Assembly: GCF_000007665.1 (NCBI RefSeq)
Contig: NC_006087.1
Span: 310,001 to 374,000, forward strand
Reading direction: 5' to 3'
From: Leifsonia xyli subsp. xyli str. CTCB07
GTDB taxonomy: Bacteria; Actinomycetota; Actinomycetes; Actinomycetales; Microbacteriaceae
DNA length: 64,000 nucleotides
In this document: piece after piece, positions 27,258-38,958 of the stretch
Layout: every line of letters starts with the position of its first letter
How positions within the stretch are numbered: position 1 is the stretch's first letter
Made by a program: the position numbers and the translations under genes
Notes under the pieces: model-generated
Databases searched by the model: none
The model's input: the letters and a program-made list of their open reading frames with translations, nothing else
What the model was told of the DNA's origin: nothing

Positions 27258-28447
27258 GCGCCGTCCTCGTCGTCAACAGCGGCTCGTCGTCGCTCAAGTA
27301 CCAGCTGATCGACGCGAAGAGCGAGGAAGCGCTCGCGACCGGCCTCATCGAGCGGGTCGGGGAGGGCGAGGGGCGCATCCGCCACCGCGGGCCGGGCGGT
27401 TCCGCCGAGTACACGCTCGTCATCCCGGACCACACCGCGGCCTTCCGCGCGATGCTGGCGGCCTTCGGGACCGACGGGTCGAGCCTGGTCGAGCATCCCC
27501 TGGACGCTGTCGGGCACCGGGTCGTCCACGGCGGCAAGCGCTTCTTCGAGCCCACCATCGTGACGCCCCTGGTCGAGGCCAACATCGACGACCTGGCCGA
27601 CCTCGCCCCGCTGCACAACCCGGCGAACCTGGACGGCATCCGCGCCGCCCGCCAGGCTTTCCCCGCGGTGCCGCACGTCGCCGTCTTCGACACGGCGTTC
27701 CACCAGACCCTCGAACCGGCCGCGTATACCTACGCGATCGACGCGGCGCTCGCCGAGGAGCACCGTGTGCGCCGCTACGGCTTCCACGGAACCTCCCACA
27801 AGTACGTCTCGGGAGCGGTGGCCGAGCTGCTCGGCCGCCCGCTCGGCGAGCTCAAGCAGATCGTGCTGCACCTCGGCAACGGCGCCTCGGCCTGCGCGGT
27901 CGACGGCGGCCGCTCGATCGACACCTCGATGGGGATGACGCCGCTCGAGGGGCTCGTGATGGGCACGCGTTCCGGCGACATCGACCCGGCGGTGCTGTTC
28001 CACCTGTCCCGCCGCGCCGGCCTCGGCATCGACGAGCTGGATGAGCTTCTGAACCGGCGCAGCGGCCTCTTGGGGCTCACGGGCCACGGCGATATGCGCG
28101 ATGTGCGTCGGGTGGCGGAGTCCGGTGACGCGGTGGCCCGGCTCGCGCTCGACACCGTCGCGCACCGGCTCAAGCACTACATCGGCGCCTACACCGCACT
28201 GCTGGGCGGCCTCGACGCGCTGACCTTCACCGCCGGTGTCGGTGAGAACGATCCTGATCTGCGCGCGGCCGCGTGCAAGGGACTGGGCGTGCTCGGCATC
28301 CAGCTGGACCCGGAGCGGAACGCGGCCCGGTCGCCGGGCGCTCGGATCGTCTCGGCGGACGGCTCCCCGGTGACGGTCCTGGTCGTGCCGACGAACGAGG
28401 AGCTCGAGATCGCGCGGCAAGCGCTTCAGGCGGTCGCCGCGGGCTGA
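27254..28447 (+). CDS. ackA: Acetate kinase
   Basis: This 397-residue ASKHA-fold kinase begins at GTG 27254 (SAVLVVNSGSSSLKYQLID, the family N-terminal signature). Other motifs are VGHRVVHGGKRF, DTAFHQTLEP, RYGFHGTSHKYVS (second signature), HLGNGASACAVDGG and FTAGVGEND. It converts acetyl phosphate and ADP to acetate and ATP. With pta it completes acetate production or uptake. This matters because the alternative acetate enzyme, acs at 57286-59226, is frameshifted. Confidence 0.96.
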   Translation: MSAVLVVNSGSSSLKYQLIDAKSEEALATGLIERVGEGEGRIRHRGPGGSAEYTLVIPDHTAAFRAMLAAFGTDGSSLVEHPLDAVGHRVVHGGKRFFEPTIVTPLVEANIDDLADLAPLHNPANLDGIRAARQAFPAVPHVAVFDTAFHQTLEPAAYTYAIDAALAEEHRVRRYGFHGTSHKYVSGAVAELLGRPLGELKQIVLHLGNGASACAVDGGRSIDTSMGMTPLEGLVMGTRSGDIDPAVLFHLSRRAGLGIDELDELLNRRSGLLGLTGHGDMRDVRRVAESGDAVARLALDTVAHRLKHYIGAYTALLGGLDALTFTAGVGENDPDLRAAACKGLGVLGIQLDPERNAARSPGARIVSADGSPVTVLVVPTNEELEIARQALQAVAAG

Positions 28448-28726
28448 GCGGTCCGGCCTCGGGATGCGCCGGCGCGGCCTGCTGTGTCGGGTGCGCTCGG
28501 CGCTCACTCGGTGTCGTCGTCCGTGTCGGAGGGTCTGTCCGTTAAAGGGATGTGTGGGGCTCGGCGGTTCATGAGTGAGTGGTTCTTTCGAACCGGCCCG
28601 CGAAGGTGATCGCGAATGTGTTGAGGGCGGGGTGCCCGCGAAACGGGTCAGGCTCCCTTGGGGGGCGATGCCGGCAGGTCTCATCAGGCTGACCCCACTG
28701 TCGGTCGTGCCAAGTAGCATGTGTGG

Positions 28727-31090
28727 GTGGTCACCGCTCTCTATCGCCGCTACCGGCCAGACACCTTCGCCGAGATGATCGGCCAGTCGCAGGTGACCGA
28801 TCCGCTCACGACGGCGTTGCGCACCAACCGGGTGAACCACGCCTACCTGTTCTCCGGTCCGCGCGGCTGCGGCAAGACCACGTCCGCGCGCATCCTGGCC
28901 CGCTGCCTCAACTGCGCGGAGGGCCCCACCGACATCCCGTGCGGCGTCTGCCCCAGCTGCGTCGAGCTCAGCCGCGGCGGCGGCGGTTCGCTCGACGTGG
29001 TCGAGATCGACGCCGCGAGTCACAACGGTGTGGACGACGCCCGCGACATCCGCGAGCGCGCGATCTTCGCCCCGGCCCGCGACCGCTACAAGATCTTCAT
29101 CCTGGACGAGGCCCATATGGTCACGCCCCAGGGCTTCAACGCGCTGCTGAAGATCATTGAGGAGCCGCCGGATCATGTCAAGTTCATCTTCGCGACCACG
29201 GAGCCGGAGAAGGTCATCGGCACTATCCGCTCCCGGACGCACCACTACCCGTTCCGGCTCGTCCCGCCCGCGCTGATGCTCGAGTACGTCCAGACCCTGT
29301 GCGACAGCGAGGGGATCACCGTCGCGCCCGGCGTGCTCCCGCTTGTTGTTCGCGCCGGCGGCGGCTCACCGCGCGACACGCTCTCGCTGCTCGACCAGCT
29401 GATGGCGGGATCCGAGGGCAGTTCCATCGAATACGAGCGGGCCGTCGCCCTCCTCGGCTACACGCACGCGGCCCTGCTCGACGAAGTCGTGGATGCGATC
29501 GCTGCCCGGGATGCGGCTGGGGCCTTCGCGGCCGTCGACCGCGTGATCCAGACCGGACAGGACCCGCGCCGCTTCGTGGACGACCTACTCGAACGCCTCC
29601 GCGACCTGATCGTCGTCGCGGCGACCAGCGTCGAGGGCGCTGCCGCTGTCCTCCGCGGCGTCCCCGCCGACGTGCTGGACACGATGGGCAGGCAGGCGAT
29701 GATGTTCGGCGCGGCCGAGCTCAGCCGCTGCGCCGACATCGTCAACGCCGCGCTGACCGAGATGACCGGCGCGACCTCGCCACGCCTGCACCTGGAGCTC
29801 ATGGTCGCCCGCGTGCTCGTGCCGTCGAGCGATGACACCGAGCGTGGTGCGCTGGCCCGGGTCGAGCGGCTGGAGCGCCGGGTGGGAGTGAGCGACGCCG
29901 CGGGCGGCGGACCGGCGAGGGGGGCGGCACTCACGGCGGCGGCGGCCCGCAGCGCGCCCGCGCCGGAGCCCCCAGCGATTCGCGCGGCGGAGCCTGCTCC
30001 CAGAGCGGAGCCGCCTGCGAGGGCGGAGAAAGCCGCACCGGAGTCGGATGCGGTGGCGGAACCACAGCCGGAGTCCGCCCCGTCCATCGGCCCGGTGACG
30101 ACGCAGCAGGTCAAGGACTCCTGGCCGCAGATTCTGGATGCCGTCCAGCGCGCCAAGCGCAGCGCTTGGATGGTCGTCTTCACCGCACAGGTGCGTGCCC
30201 TCAGCGATGATGTGCTCACGCTGTCCTTCCCGAGCGACAATGACGTCCAGAGTTTCCGGCAGCCCCCGGCGCCGGGCACCCAGGGCGTCAGCGAGTACCT
30301 CCGCCAGGCCATCGTCGACATCCTGGGAATCCGGGTGAAGTTCATCGCCCGCGCTGACGGCGGTTCCGGCTCGCCGGGCCCGGGTGAGCCAGCGGCGTCT
30401 GCGGCCGAGACCTGGCCCGGGGCGGACGGCCCCGGCGGTGCGCCGCACGGGGGCGGGGGAATGGCGGCCGGCGTTCCCGATCGGCTCGCCTTCGAGGGGC
30501 CGGCCTCGGGATCGCCGGTTTCGGGACGGTCGGCGCCCGGTGCATCGCCGTCGGCGACGGCTCCCCCCGGGACCTCCGGCTCCGGTGTCGCAGCGACCGC
30601 TGCCGCGGAGGCGTCGGGAGCCGCCGGGGCGGCATCGCGCTCGGCCGCCGCGCCGTCCTCCAGGCCGGTGACGGAGTGGGCGACCGTCGCCATCCCCGTC
30701 GCGGAACCGGTGGGGGCGGCGTCCCCGGTCGTGACCCTCGAACGGCCCGGGCCCGCCGCTGTTCCGGCCGCATCCCGGGCCGACAGCCCGACCCGCGGTG
30801 GCACGCCTCTATCCGACGATGTGCCGCCGGAGGAGACCGAGCCGCCGTTCGAGCCGGACGTCCCGGAGGAGCCCGGCGAAGGCGGGGCGGGTGCCCCCCC
30901 TCCTCCTCTTGGCTCGGCTCCGGCTCCGTCCACCGTTCCGGCCCCGCGCACCGTCCGCGCACCGTCCACCGGCGTCCGGCCCCCCGCCTTCCAGGCCCCG
31001 CAGCGCTATGGCGAGGCCGTCGTCCGCGAGATCCTGGGGGCGACCTTCCTCGAGGAGCAGCCTGCTCCAGCCACCCCGGGGATGAGGTAG
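28727..31090 (+). CDS. dnaX: DNA polymerase III subunits gamma and tau
   Basis: This 787-residue clamp-loader ATPase is read from GTG 28727 (VTALYRRYRPDTFAEMIGQ); GTG 28721 is equally open. Visible are Walker A GPRGCGKTTSAR, four zinc-binding cysteines (CLNC..., CGVCPSC), Walker B IFILDEAHM and sensor 1 FIFATTEPEKV. The tau-specific region follows (VKDSWPQILDAVQRAKRSAW). A very long Pro/Ala/Ser linker (~residues 535-750) precedes a conserved tail (YGEAVVREILGATFLEE). recR follows after 3 bases, the usual pairing. Confidence 0.95.
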   Translation: MVTALYRRYRPDTFAEMIGQSQVTDPLTTALRTNRVNHAYLFSGPRGCGKTTSARILARCLNCAEGPTDIPCGVCPSCVELSRGGGGSLDVVEIDAASHNGVDDARDIRERAIFAPARDRYKIFILDEAHMVTPQGFNALLKIIEEPPDHVKFIFATTEPEKVIGTIRSRTHHYPFRLVPPALMLEYVQTLCDSEGITVAPGVLPLVVRAGGGSPRDTLSLLDQLMAGSEGSSIEYERAVALLGYTHAALLDEVVDAIAARDAAGAFAAVDRVIQTGQDPRRFVDDLLERLRDLIVVAATSVEGAAAVLRGVPADVLDTMGRQAMMFGAAELSRCADIVNAALTEMTGATSPRLHLELMVARVLVPSSDDTERGALARVERLERRVGVSDAAGGGPARGAALTAAAARSAPAPEPPAIRAAEPAPRAEPPARAEKAAPESDAVAEPQPESAPSIGPVTTQQVKDSWPQILDAVQRAKRSAWMVVFTAQVRALSDDVLTLSFPSDNDVQSFRQPPAPGTQGVSEYLRQAIVDILGIRVKFIARADGGSGSPGPGEPAASAAETWPGADGPGGAPHGGGGMAAGVPDRLAFEGPASGSPVSGRSAPGASPSATAPPGTSGSGVAATAAAEASGAAGAASRSAAAPSSRPVTEWATVAIPVAEPVGAASPVVTLERPGPAAVPAASRADSPTRGGTPLSDDVPPEETEPPFEPDVPEEPGEGGAGAPPPPLGSAPAPSTVPAPRTVRAPSTGVRPPAFQAPQRYGEAVVREILGATFLEEQPAPATPGMR

Positions 31091-31093
31091 CCC

Positions 31094-31690
31094 GTGTACG
31101 CGGGCATCGTCCAGGAGCTGATCGACGAGCTCGGCCGCCTTCCGGGGATCGGGCCGAAGTCGGCGCAGCGGATCGCGTTCCACATCCTGCAGACCGAGGC
31201 GTTCGATGTCACCCGCCTGGCCGAGGTGTTGCTGGAAGTGCGCGACAAGGTGCGGTTCTGCGAGATCTGCGGCAATGTCTCGGAGCAGGCCACCTGCTCT
31301 ATCTGCCGCGATCCGCGTCGCGACCCGGCGCTGATCTGTGTCGTGGAGGAAGCGAAGGATGTCGTCGCCATCGAGCGCACGCGCGAGTTCCGGGGGCTCT
31401 ACCATGTCCTCGGCGGCGCCATCAGCCCGATCGATGGCGTCGGTCCCGACGACCTCCGCATCCGGCAGCTCGTGCAGCGTCTCGCCGACGGGACCGTTCA
31501 GGAGGTCATCATCGCGACCGACCCCAATCTCGAGGGCGAGGCGACGGCGACCTACCTCAGCCGTCTGCTGACCACGCTGGAGGTCCGCGTCACGCGCCTC
31601 GCCTCCGGTCTGCCGGTCGGCGGCGATCTGGAGTACGCCGACGAGGTCACCCTCGGCCGCGCGTTCGAGGGCCGGCGTCAGGTCTCCTGA
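31094..31690 (+). CDS. recR: Recombination protein RecR
   Basis: The protein has 198 residues from GTG 31094. A helix-hairpin-helix begins it ([24 protein letters not shown]). A four-Cys zinc finger follows ([22 protein letters not shown]), then the Toprim domain ([17 protein letters not shown] ... [16 protein letters not shown]) and a C-terminal Walker-like segment ([17 protein letters not shown]). It loads RecA with RecF/RecO at gaps. It is in an operon with dnaX and intact. Confidence 0.97.
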   Translation: MYAGIVQELIDELGRLPGIGPKSAQRIAFHILQTEAFDVTRLAEVLLEVRDKVRFCEICGNVSEQATCSICRDPRRDPALICVVEEAKDVVAIERTREFRGLYHVLGGAISPIDGVGPDDLRIRQLVQRLADGTVQEVIIATDPNLEGEATATYLSRLLTTLEVRVTRLASGLPVGGDLEYADEVTLGRAFEGRRQVS

Positions 31691-31763
31691 CGTCATCGTC
31701 ACATGAACGCCCCGGCATATCCCCGGCCGGTAGGATGGGAACTCCCGTGAATTCTGGAGTGCC

Positions 31764-34195
<2,432 letters not shown>

Positions 34196-34342
34196 CCCCG
34201 AGCCGCTGGCGGGGCCGGGTCGGCTCCGCGCCGCTCGGCTCCGCGCCGGTCGCGGCCGGTTTCCGAGGCTGCGAGGGTTTCTGCATCGAGAGGGTCTCTG
34301 ACGGCACGGGTGGGGCCTCCCCGCGCCCCGTAGGATTGTCGG

Positions 34343-35818
34343 GTGAGCAACGATCCCATCGACGTCGTCCTGATCGGCGGCGGCATCATGAGCGCGACGC
34401 TGGGGGCCATGATCCAGCGTGTGCAGCCCGGCTGGAGCATCCGGATCTACGAGTCCCTCGGCGAGGTCGCCCAGGAGAGCTCGAATCCCTGGAACAACGC
34501 GGGAACGGGCCACGCCGCCCTCTGCGAACTGAACTACATGCCCGAAGCGGAGGACGGCACAGTCGACCCCGCGAAGGCGATCAGTATCAACGAGCAGTTC
34601 CAGCTGAGCCGGCAGTTCTGGGCCAGCCTGGTCGCCGCCGGTGACCTGCCGGAGCCGCAGACCTTCATCAACTCGACGCCGCACATGACGTTCGTGCGCG
34701 GCCGGGAAAACGTTCGATATCTCCGCCGCCGCTACGAGGAACTGAAAGACCAGCCGCTCTTCGCGGGGATGGAGTACAGCGAGGACGCTGAGACCATTGC
34801 CGAGTGGGCGCCGTTGCTGACGAAGAAGCGCAACCGCAAGCAGCGCATCGCGGCGACCCGCCAGCTGGCGGGCACCGATGTGGACTTCGGGGCGCTCACG
34901 CGCGCTCTCGTGGACGATCTGGTCGCGAGCGGCGCAGAGCTCGCACTGAACCACCGCGTGTGCTCCCTCAAACGTACCAAGGACGGTCTGTGGCGCATCC
35001 GCGCCCGGCATGAGGTTGGGCGCACTCCGCGCGAGGCGCTCGCGCGGTTCGTGTTCGTGGGCGCGGGCGGCGGCGCTCTGCACCTGCTGCAGAAGTCGGG
35101 CATCTCGGAGATCGAGGGTTTCGGCGGCTTTCCGATCTCGGGGCAGTTCCTCCGGACCACCAACCCGGCGATCGTCGCCCAGCACAAGGCGAAGGTCTAC
35201 GGCAAGGCGGCCGTCGGCGCGCCGCCCATGTCGGTGCCTCACCTCGACACCCGCGTCGTGGATGGCGAGACGTCGCTGCTCTTCGGCCCGTACGCCGGGT
35301 TTAGCCCCAAATTCCTGAAGACCGGCACCTGGTGGGACCTCCCCGGTTCGATCCGCCTGGGCAACATCGGCCCGATGCTCGCCGTCGCCCGCGACAACTT
35401 CGACCTCATGAAATACCTCATTGGCGAGCTGATGGCCGGACGCGAGAAGAAGCTGGCCGCCCTGCGTGAGTTCATGCCCACAGCGAAGTCGGAGGACTGG
35501 GAGCTCATCGCCGCCGGTCAGCGCGTCCAGGTGATGAAGAAGGACGAGAGGAAGGGTGGCGTGCTGCAGTTCGGCACGGAGGTCATCGCGGCGGCGGATG
35601 GCTCGATCGCGGGTCTGCTCGGCGCCTCGCCCGGCGCATCCACCGCCGTGCCGATCATGGTCGATCTGCTGAAGCGCTGCTTCCCGGAGCGGTTCGAGGG
35701 CTGGCTGCCGGTCTTGAGAGAACTCATCCCGACCGTCGGCACCACGCTCAACGACCGGCCCGAGGAGGCTGAGTTCGTACTCAAGCGGACCGCCGCTGTG
35801 CTGAAGCTCGCGCAGTAG
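34343..35818 (+). CDS. mqo: Malate:quinone oxidoreductase
   Basis: This 491-residue FAD-dependent peripheral membrane dehydrogenase starts at GTG 34343. FAD motif [17 protein letters not shown], family text [20 protein letters not shown], and [16 protein letters not shown] are all present. The C-terminal [20 protein letters not shown] is typical. It oxidises malate to oxaloacetate and passes electrons to quinone, working beside or instead of malate dehydrogenase. It appears intact. The 147 bases upstream hold no gene. Confidence 0.96.
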   Translation: MSNDPIDVVLIGGGIMSATLGAMIQRVQPGWSIRIYESLGEVAQESSNPWNNAGTGHAALCELNYMPEAEDGTVDPAKAISINEQFQLSRQFWASLVAAGDLPEPQTFINSTPHMTFVRGRENVRYLRRRYEELKDQPLFAGMEYSEDAETIAEWAPLLTKKRNRKQRIAATRQLAGTDVDFGALTRALVDDLVASGAELALNHRVCSLKRTKDGLWRIRARHEVGRTPREALARFVFVGAGGGALHLLQKSGISEIEGFGGFPISGQFLRTTNPAIVAQHKAKVYGKAAVGAPPMSVPHLDTRVVDGETSLLFGPYAGFSPKFLKTGTWWDLPGSIRLGNIGPMLAVARDNFDLMKYLIGELMAGREKKLAALREFMPTAKSEDWELIAAGQRVQVMKKDERKGGVLQFGTEVIAAADGSIAGLLGASPGASTAVPIMVDLLKRCFPERFEGWLPVLRELIPTVGTTLNDRPEEAEFVLKRTAAVLKLAQ

Positions 35819-35951
35819 GCCGTTCGGTCGCCCCCCATGCCGGCCGATCGCGTCGGTGGTTTCGCGGGCGCGGTGGCCGGGGAGGGTGTGTCTCGGGCCG
35901 CTGGTTCGCATGGCGCCAGAGGGCTGGTGAGCCCCAGCGCTTGACCATCAT

Positions 35952-35967
35952 TAGAACATATGTTCGA
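35952..35967. promoter_or_regulatory. LexA (SOS) box overlapping a promoter
   Basis: TAGAACATATGTTCGA matches the actinobacterial/Gram-positive LexA operator pattern GAAC-N4-GTTC (core 35954-35965, a perfect palindrome). TTGACC at 35941-35946 and TCGAAT at 35964-35969 are 17 bp apart, so the box fills the promoter spacer. The ATG of the radical SAM gene is at 35976, implying a leaderless message. Confidence 0.75.
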
Positions 35968-35975
35968 ATAGCGTC

Positions 35976-37019
35976 ATGAGATGGAGCGGCCAAGAACTCA
36001 CGGCGGAGACGCCGGCCGCGTTGTCCGGGCTCGCCCGGCTGAGCGCTTTCGTCCGATCGGTGCGCACGCCCGAGTTCGCAAACATCACCTTTCACGAGAT
36101 TCTCGCCAAATCGGCGCTCAACAGGGTCCCGGGCGGAGGCGGCCCGATGCCCTTCGGCTGGACGGTCAACCCGTACCGGGTCTGTTCGCACGCCTGCGTC
36201 TACTGTTTCGCCCGGCCGACGCATTCTTACCTCGACCTCGACCAGGGAAAGGATTTCGACCAGGAGATCATCGTCAAGGTCAACGTCGCCGAGGTCCTCC
36301 GGAAGGAACTCGCACGACCGAGCTGGGGGCGGCACCCGGTCGCACTCGGAACGAACACCGATCCGTATCAGCGGGCGGAGGGGCGCTATGCCCTGATGCC
36401 GGGCATCATCGACGCGCTCGCCAGCTCCGGCACTCCGTTCAGCATCCTCACGAAAGGATCGTTGCTCCGCCGCGACCTCGACCGGCTCGCCGACGCGGCG
36501 ACGCGGGTGCCGGTGGACCTCGCGCTGTCGATCGCGGTGTACGACGACGAACTGCAGCAATCGGTCGAGCCGGGGACCCCGACGACCAAGGCTCGCCTCG
36601 CGACGGTCGCGGCCGTGCGCGATCGCGGCCTCGACTGCGCGGTGTTCCTGATGCCGATCCTCCCCTACCTCACCGATACCCGTGGAAACCTCGACCGCGC
36701 ACTCCGGCAGGCCAGAGACGCGGGTGCGACGAGCGTGCTCTACTCAGCCCTCCACCTGAATCCGGGCGTGAAAGAGTGGTATTATCTCTGGCTCGGGCGC
36801 GAGCATACCGAACTGCTGCCGCAATACCGGGCGATGTATGGGCGCGGCACGTATGCGCCGAAGGAGTACCGGCGCTGGCTGGCCACCCGGATCAAGCCGC
36901 TCCGGACGCTGCGCGACAGCGAGGGGGAGCGGCGCGCGTTCGCCGGGGCGGCGATAGCGGGCGAAGTGCCCGGCGTCGCGGGGCTCATGACGCTCGGCGT
37001 GCAGCCGACGCTGTTCTGA
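35976..37019 (+). CDS. Radical SAM protein, Rv2578c/SplB-like
   Basis: The protein has 347 residues with the radical-SAM cluster motif CSHACVYC (Cys 70, 74, 77). Further family text is TNTDPYQRAEGRYALMPGII and FSILTKGSLLRRDLDRL. It belongs to the actinobacterial Rv2578c-type group related to spore photoproduct lyase-like proteins. The reaction is not established; a DNA-repair role is a family-level guess that the LexA box supports. A palindromic LexA site sits in its promoter, and translation probably begins at the 5' end of the message. Confidence 0.85.
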   Translation: MRWSGQELTAETPAALSGLARLSAFVRSVRTPEFANITFHEILAKSALNRVPGGGGPMPFGWTVNPYRVCSHACVYCFARPTHSYLDLDQGKDFDQEIIVKVNVAEVLRKELARPSWGRHPVALGTNTDPYQRAEGRYALMPGIIDALASSGTPFSILTKGSLLRRDLDRLADAATRVPVDLALSIAVYDDELQQSVEPGTPTTKARLATVAAVRDRGLDCAVFLMPILPYLTDTRGNLDRALRQARDAGATSVLYSALHLNPGVKEWYYLWLGREHTELLPQYRAMYGRGTYAPKEYRRWLATRIKPLRTLRDSEGERRAFAGAAIAGEVPGVAGLMTLGVQPTLF

Positions 37020-37164
37020 TCCGGACACTGTTCCGATCCGCGTGCAGAAAACGTCTTTGTTCGGGTACACAGTCACGCGGTGACCTGCCATACTCTCCCC
37101 CGGGAGGTCGAGCCGCCGCAGGAGCCCGCTGGTTGGCCGGCCGGTCTCGTGGGAAGGAACGCGG

Positions 37165-37515
37165 TTGTCCCTGGGGCTGCCCGGTCATCTCGCTTGCGCG
37201 GCCCGTTCGCGGCCGATCGCGACGGCCGTTCGCTGGGCGGGCATCGCCTGCCTTGCGGCGGCGGCCACTGTGCCGCTTCCGGGGCTGGACGCCGGGACTA
37301 GCCCCTCCTCTGGGATTACGCTGCTGATGCCGGCGCCGATGATCGTGCTGCTTGCTCTGCTCGCGCGCAGACATGCGATCGAGGACGACCGCGACGAAGG
37401 GCTCTCCGTGGAGTTCTCCGGCGACCGCGACATCCTGGCGCGACTCGACGACGGCACAGGGCGCGCGCTCGGGCTCACTGTCCGCATCGCCTCTCCGGGG
37501 ACACCGATACGATGA
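37165..37515 (+). CDS. Small membrane protein, possibly a sensor-kinase remnant
   Basis: The protein has 116 residues from TTG 37165, preceded by GGGAAGGAAC. Two hydrophobic segments (about residues 22-42 and 52-66) are followed by a short charged tail. Its stop overlaps the response-regulator start as ATGA. Genes coupled upstream of a NarL-type regulator are normally sensor kinases of ~400 residues, so this may be a kinase reduced by internal deletion. No kinase motif survives. It could instead be a genuine small protein. Confidence 0.45.
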   Translation: MSLGLPGHLACAARSRPIATAVRWAGIACLAAAATVPLPGLDAGTSPSSGITLLMPAPMIVLLALLARRHAIEDDRDEGLSVEFSGDRDILARLDDGTGRALGLTVRIASPGTPIR

Positions 37516-38201
37516 GCACCGTCCCCGCACCCCCGCCGCTAGCCGCCCCCGTCTCGCCAATGGTCCGGCTCGCCATCCTCGACGATCACGAGATCCTGCT
37601 CGACAGCCTCTCCACCTGGATCGAGAAGAACGCTCCCGAGTTCGACCTTGTGCTCCGTGCCGGGAGCTGGTTGGAACTGGTCCATAGCCACGCGTTCCCC
37701 ACCGACCTCGTGATCATGGACCTGCAATTGCGCGAGTCCATCTTCATCGGCGCTTGTGCGCGCACCTGCCGGGCCGCTGGGGGCCAAAGTGATCGTCCTG
37801 ACCGCGGTCGACACCCAGGAGGATCGCGCGGCGGTGCTCGCCGCGGGCGCGATCGCCTATGTCTTGAAATCTCAGCCGATGAGCGGCCTCCTTGCCGCCG
37901 CGCGGTCGGCTGGGAGGCCCCGGGCGGCGGCTCGTCTGGGGCTGCGCCGGTGGCCTGGCGCCCGGCCCCGCCCGCGCCCGGAGCCGTGCGGCCCCGGCTG
38001 AGCGACGGGGAGCGGCAGGCGCTGCTTCTCTACGCCGACGGTCGCACGACCTCCGAGGTCGCTCAGGCGATGAGCGTGCAGTACGAGACCGCCAAAACGT
38101 ATCTGCGCCGTGTGCGAGAGAAGTACGGGAAGGCCGGCCGGCCGACAAGTTCGCGCGCTGACCTCATCCGCCGCGCGGCGGAAGACGGCTACCTGACCTG
38201 A
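37512..38201 (+). pseudogene. NarL/FixJ response regulator with compensating frameshifts
   Basis: The frame is open for 229 codons, but the middle ~80 residues are scrambled. The N-terminal receiver half (VRLAILDDHEILLDSL, phospho-acceptor in DLVIMDLQL) and the C-terminal LuxR-type helix-turn-helix (RLSDGERQALLLYADGRTTSEVAQAM) are in one frame. The expected remainder of the receiver (AKVIVLTAVDTQEDRAAVLAAGAIAYVLKS) lies in another frame at ~37780-37890. One indel near 37735-37780 and a compensating one near 37900-37985 explain this. The receiver cannot fold normally. Confidence 0.8.
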
Positions 38202-38252
38202 GCCTCAGACACCACCGGAGGAGCGTCAGCCTCGACCGCCTAGGATCGGGAC

Positions 38253-38928
38253 GTGGCAAAACTGTATTTCCGCTATGGCGCGATGAACAGCGGCAAGAGC
38301 ACGGCCATGCTCCAGGCAGCGTGCAACTACGAGGAGCGCGGACACCGCGTGCTTCTGGCAAAGCCATCGATCGACACCAAAGGCGATATGGGCATTCTGT
38401 CGCGCCTGGGCGTGACCCGCCAGGTGGACTACCTGATCGCGCCGGGGACGGACTCGTACGGCGCTTTCCAGCAGCACCGCGACCGCATCCGCGAACGGTT
38501 CGATCGCGATATCAGCGCCGTGCTCGTCGACGAGGCGCAGTTCCTCACCGAGGCGCAGGTCGACGATCTGCTCAGGATCGCGCTTCTGGACGATGTCCCG
38601 GTTCTCGCCTACGGCATCCGCACCGATTTCCAGACCGTCGCTTTCCCGGGCAGCCGGCGCTTTCTCGAGGTCGCGCACAGCCTCGAGGAGCTGAAAACGA
38701 TCTGTCGCTGCGGGCGCAAGGCGATCTTCAATGCGCGCAAAATCGACAGCGTCTTCGTCTTCGACGGCGGCCCAGGTCGCCATCGACGGCGCTTCGGTGG
38801 GCTACGAATCGCTCTGCGGGTCCTGTTATCTGCACGAGAGCCGTGGTGTGCTTAACAATGGCCGCCGGCGCTGGCCTGTCGATGTCGTGACAGTGTACGA
38901 CAGCGAACCCGACCCCGATTTCACCTGA
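38253..38928 (+). pseudogene. tdk: Thymidine kinase with a 1-nt insertion
   Basis: This type II thymidine kinase starts at GTG 38253. The P-loop is YGAMNSGKSTAML, the catalytic base motif DEAQFLT and the first zinc half CRCGRKAIFNARK. After FVFDGG the frame is lost at about 38768-38772 (GGCGGCCCAGG, one extra C) and ends at 38855 with unrelated residues. The true C-terminus continues in the next frame: QVAIDGASVGYESLCGSCY, including the second zinc pair and the lasso-substrate Tyr, to the stop at 38928. The kinase would lack half its zinc site. Confidence 0.85.
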
Positions 38929-38958
38929 TCCCCTCCACAGCAACGAAAGATCAACAGT

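Noticed and set aside
28560..28640. Possible transposase 3' end on the minus strand (TFAITFAGRFERTTHS then stop)
   Set aside because: The match is too short and there are no inverted repeats or further transposase motifs in the 279 bases between ackA and dnaX.
28721..28726. GTG 28721 as the dnaX start
   Set aside because: Possible, but the family text begins at VTALYRRYRP, so GTG 28727 is preferred; the difference is two codons.
25440..29245. Long antisense frames opposite pta, ackA and dnaX
   Set aside because: Same shadow effect; the plus-strand genes are complete core enzymes.
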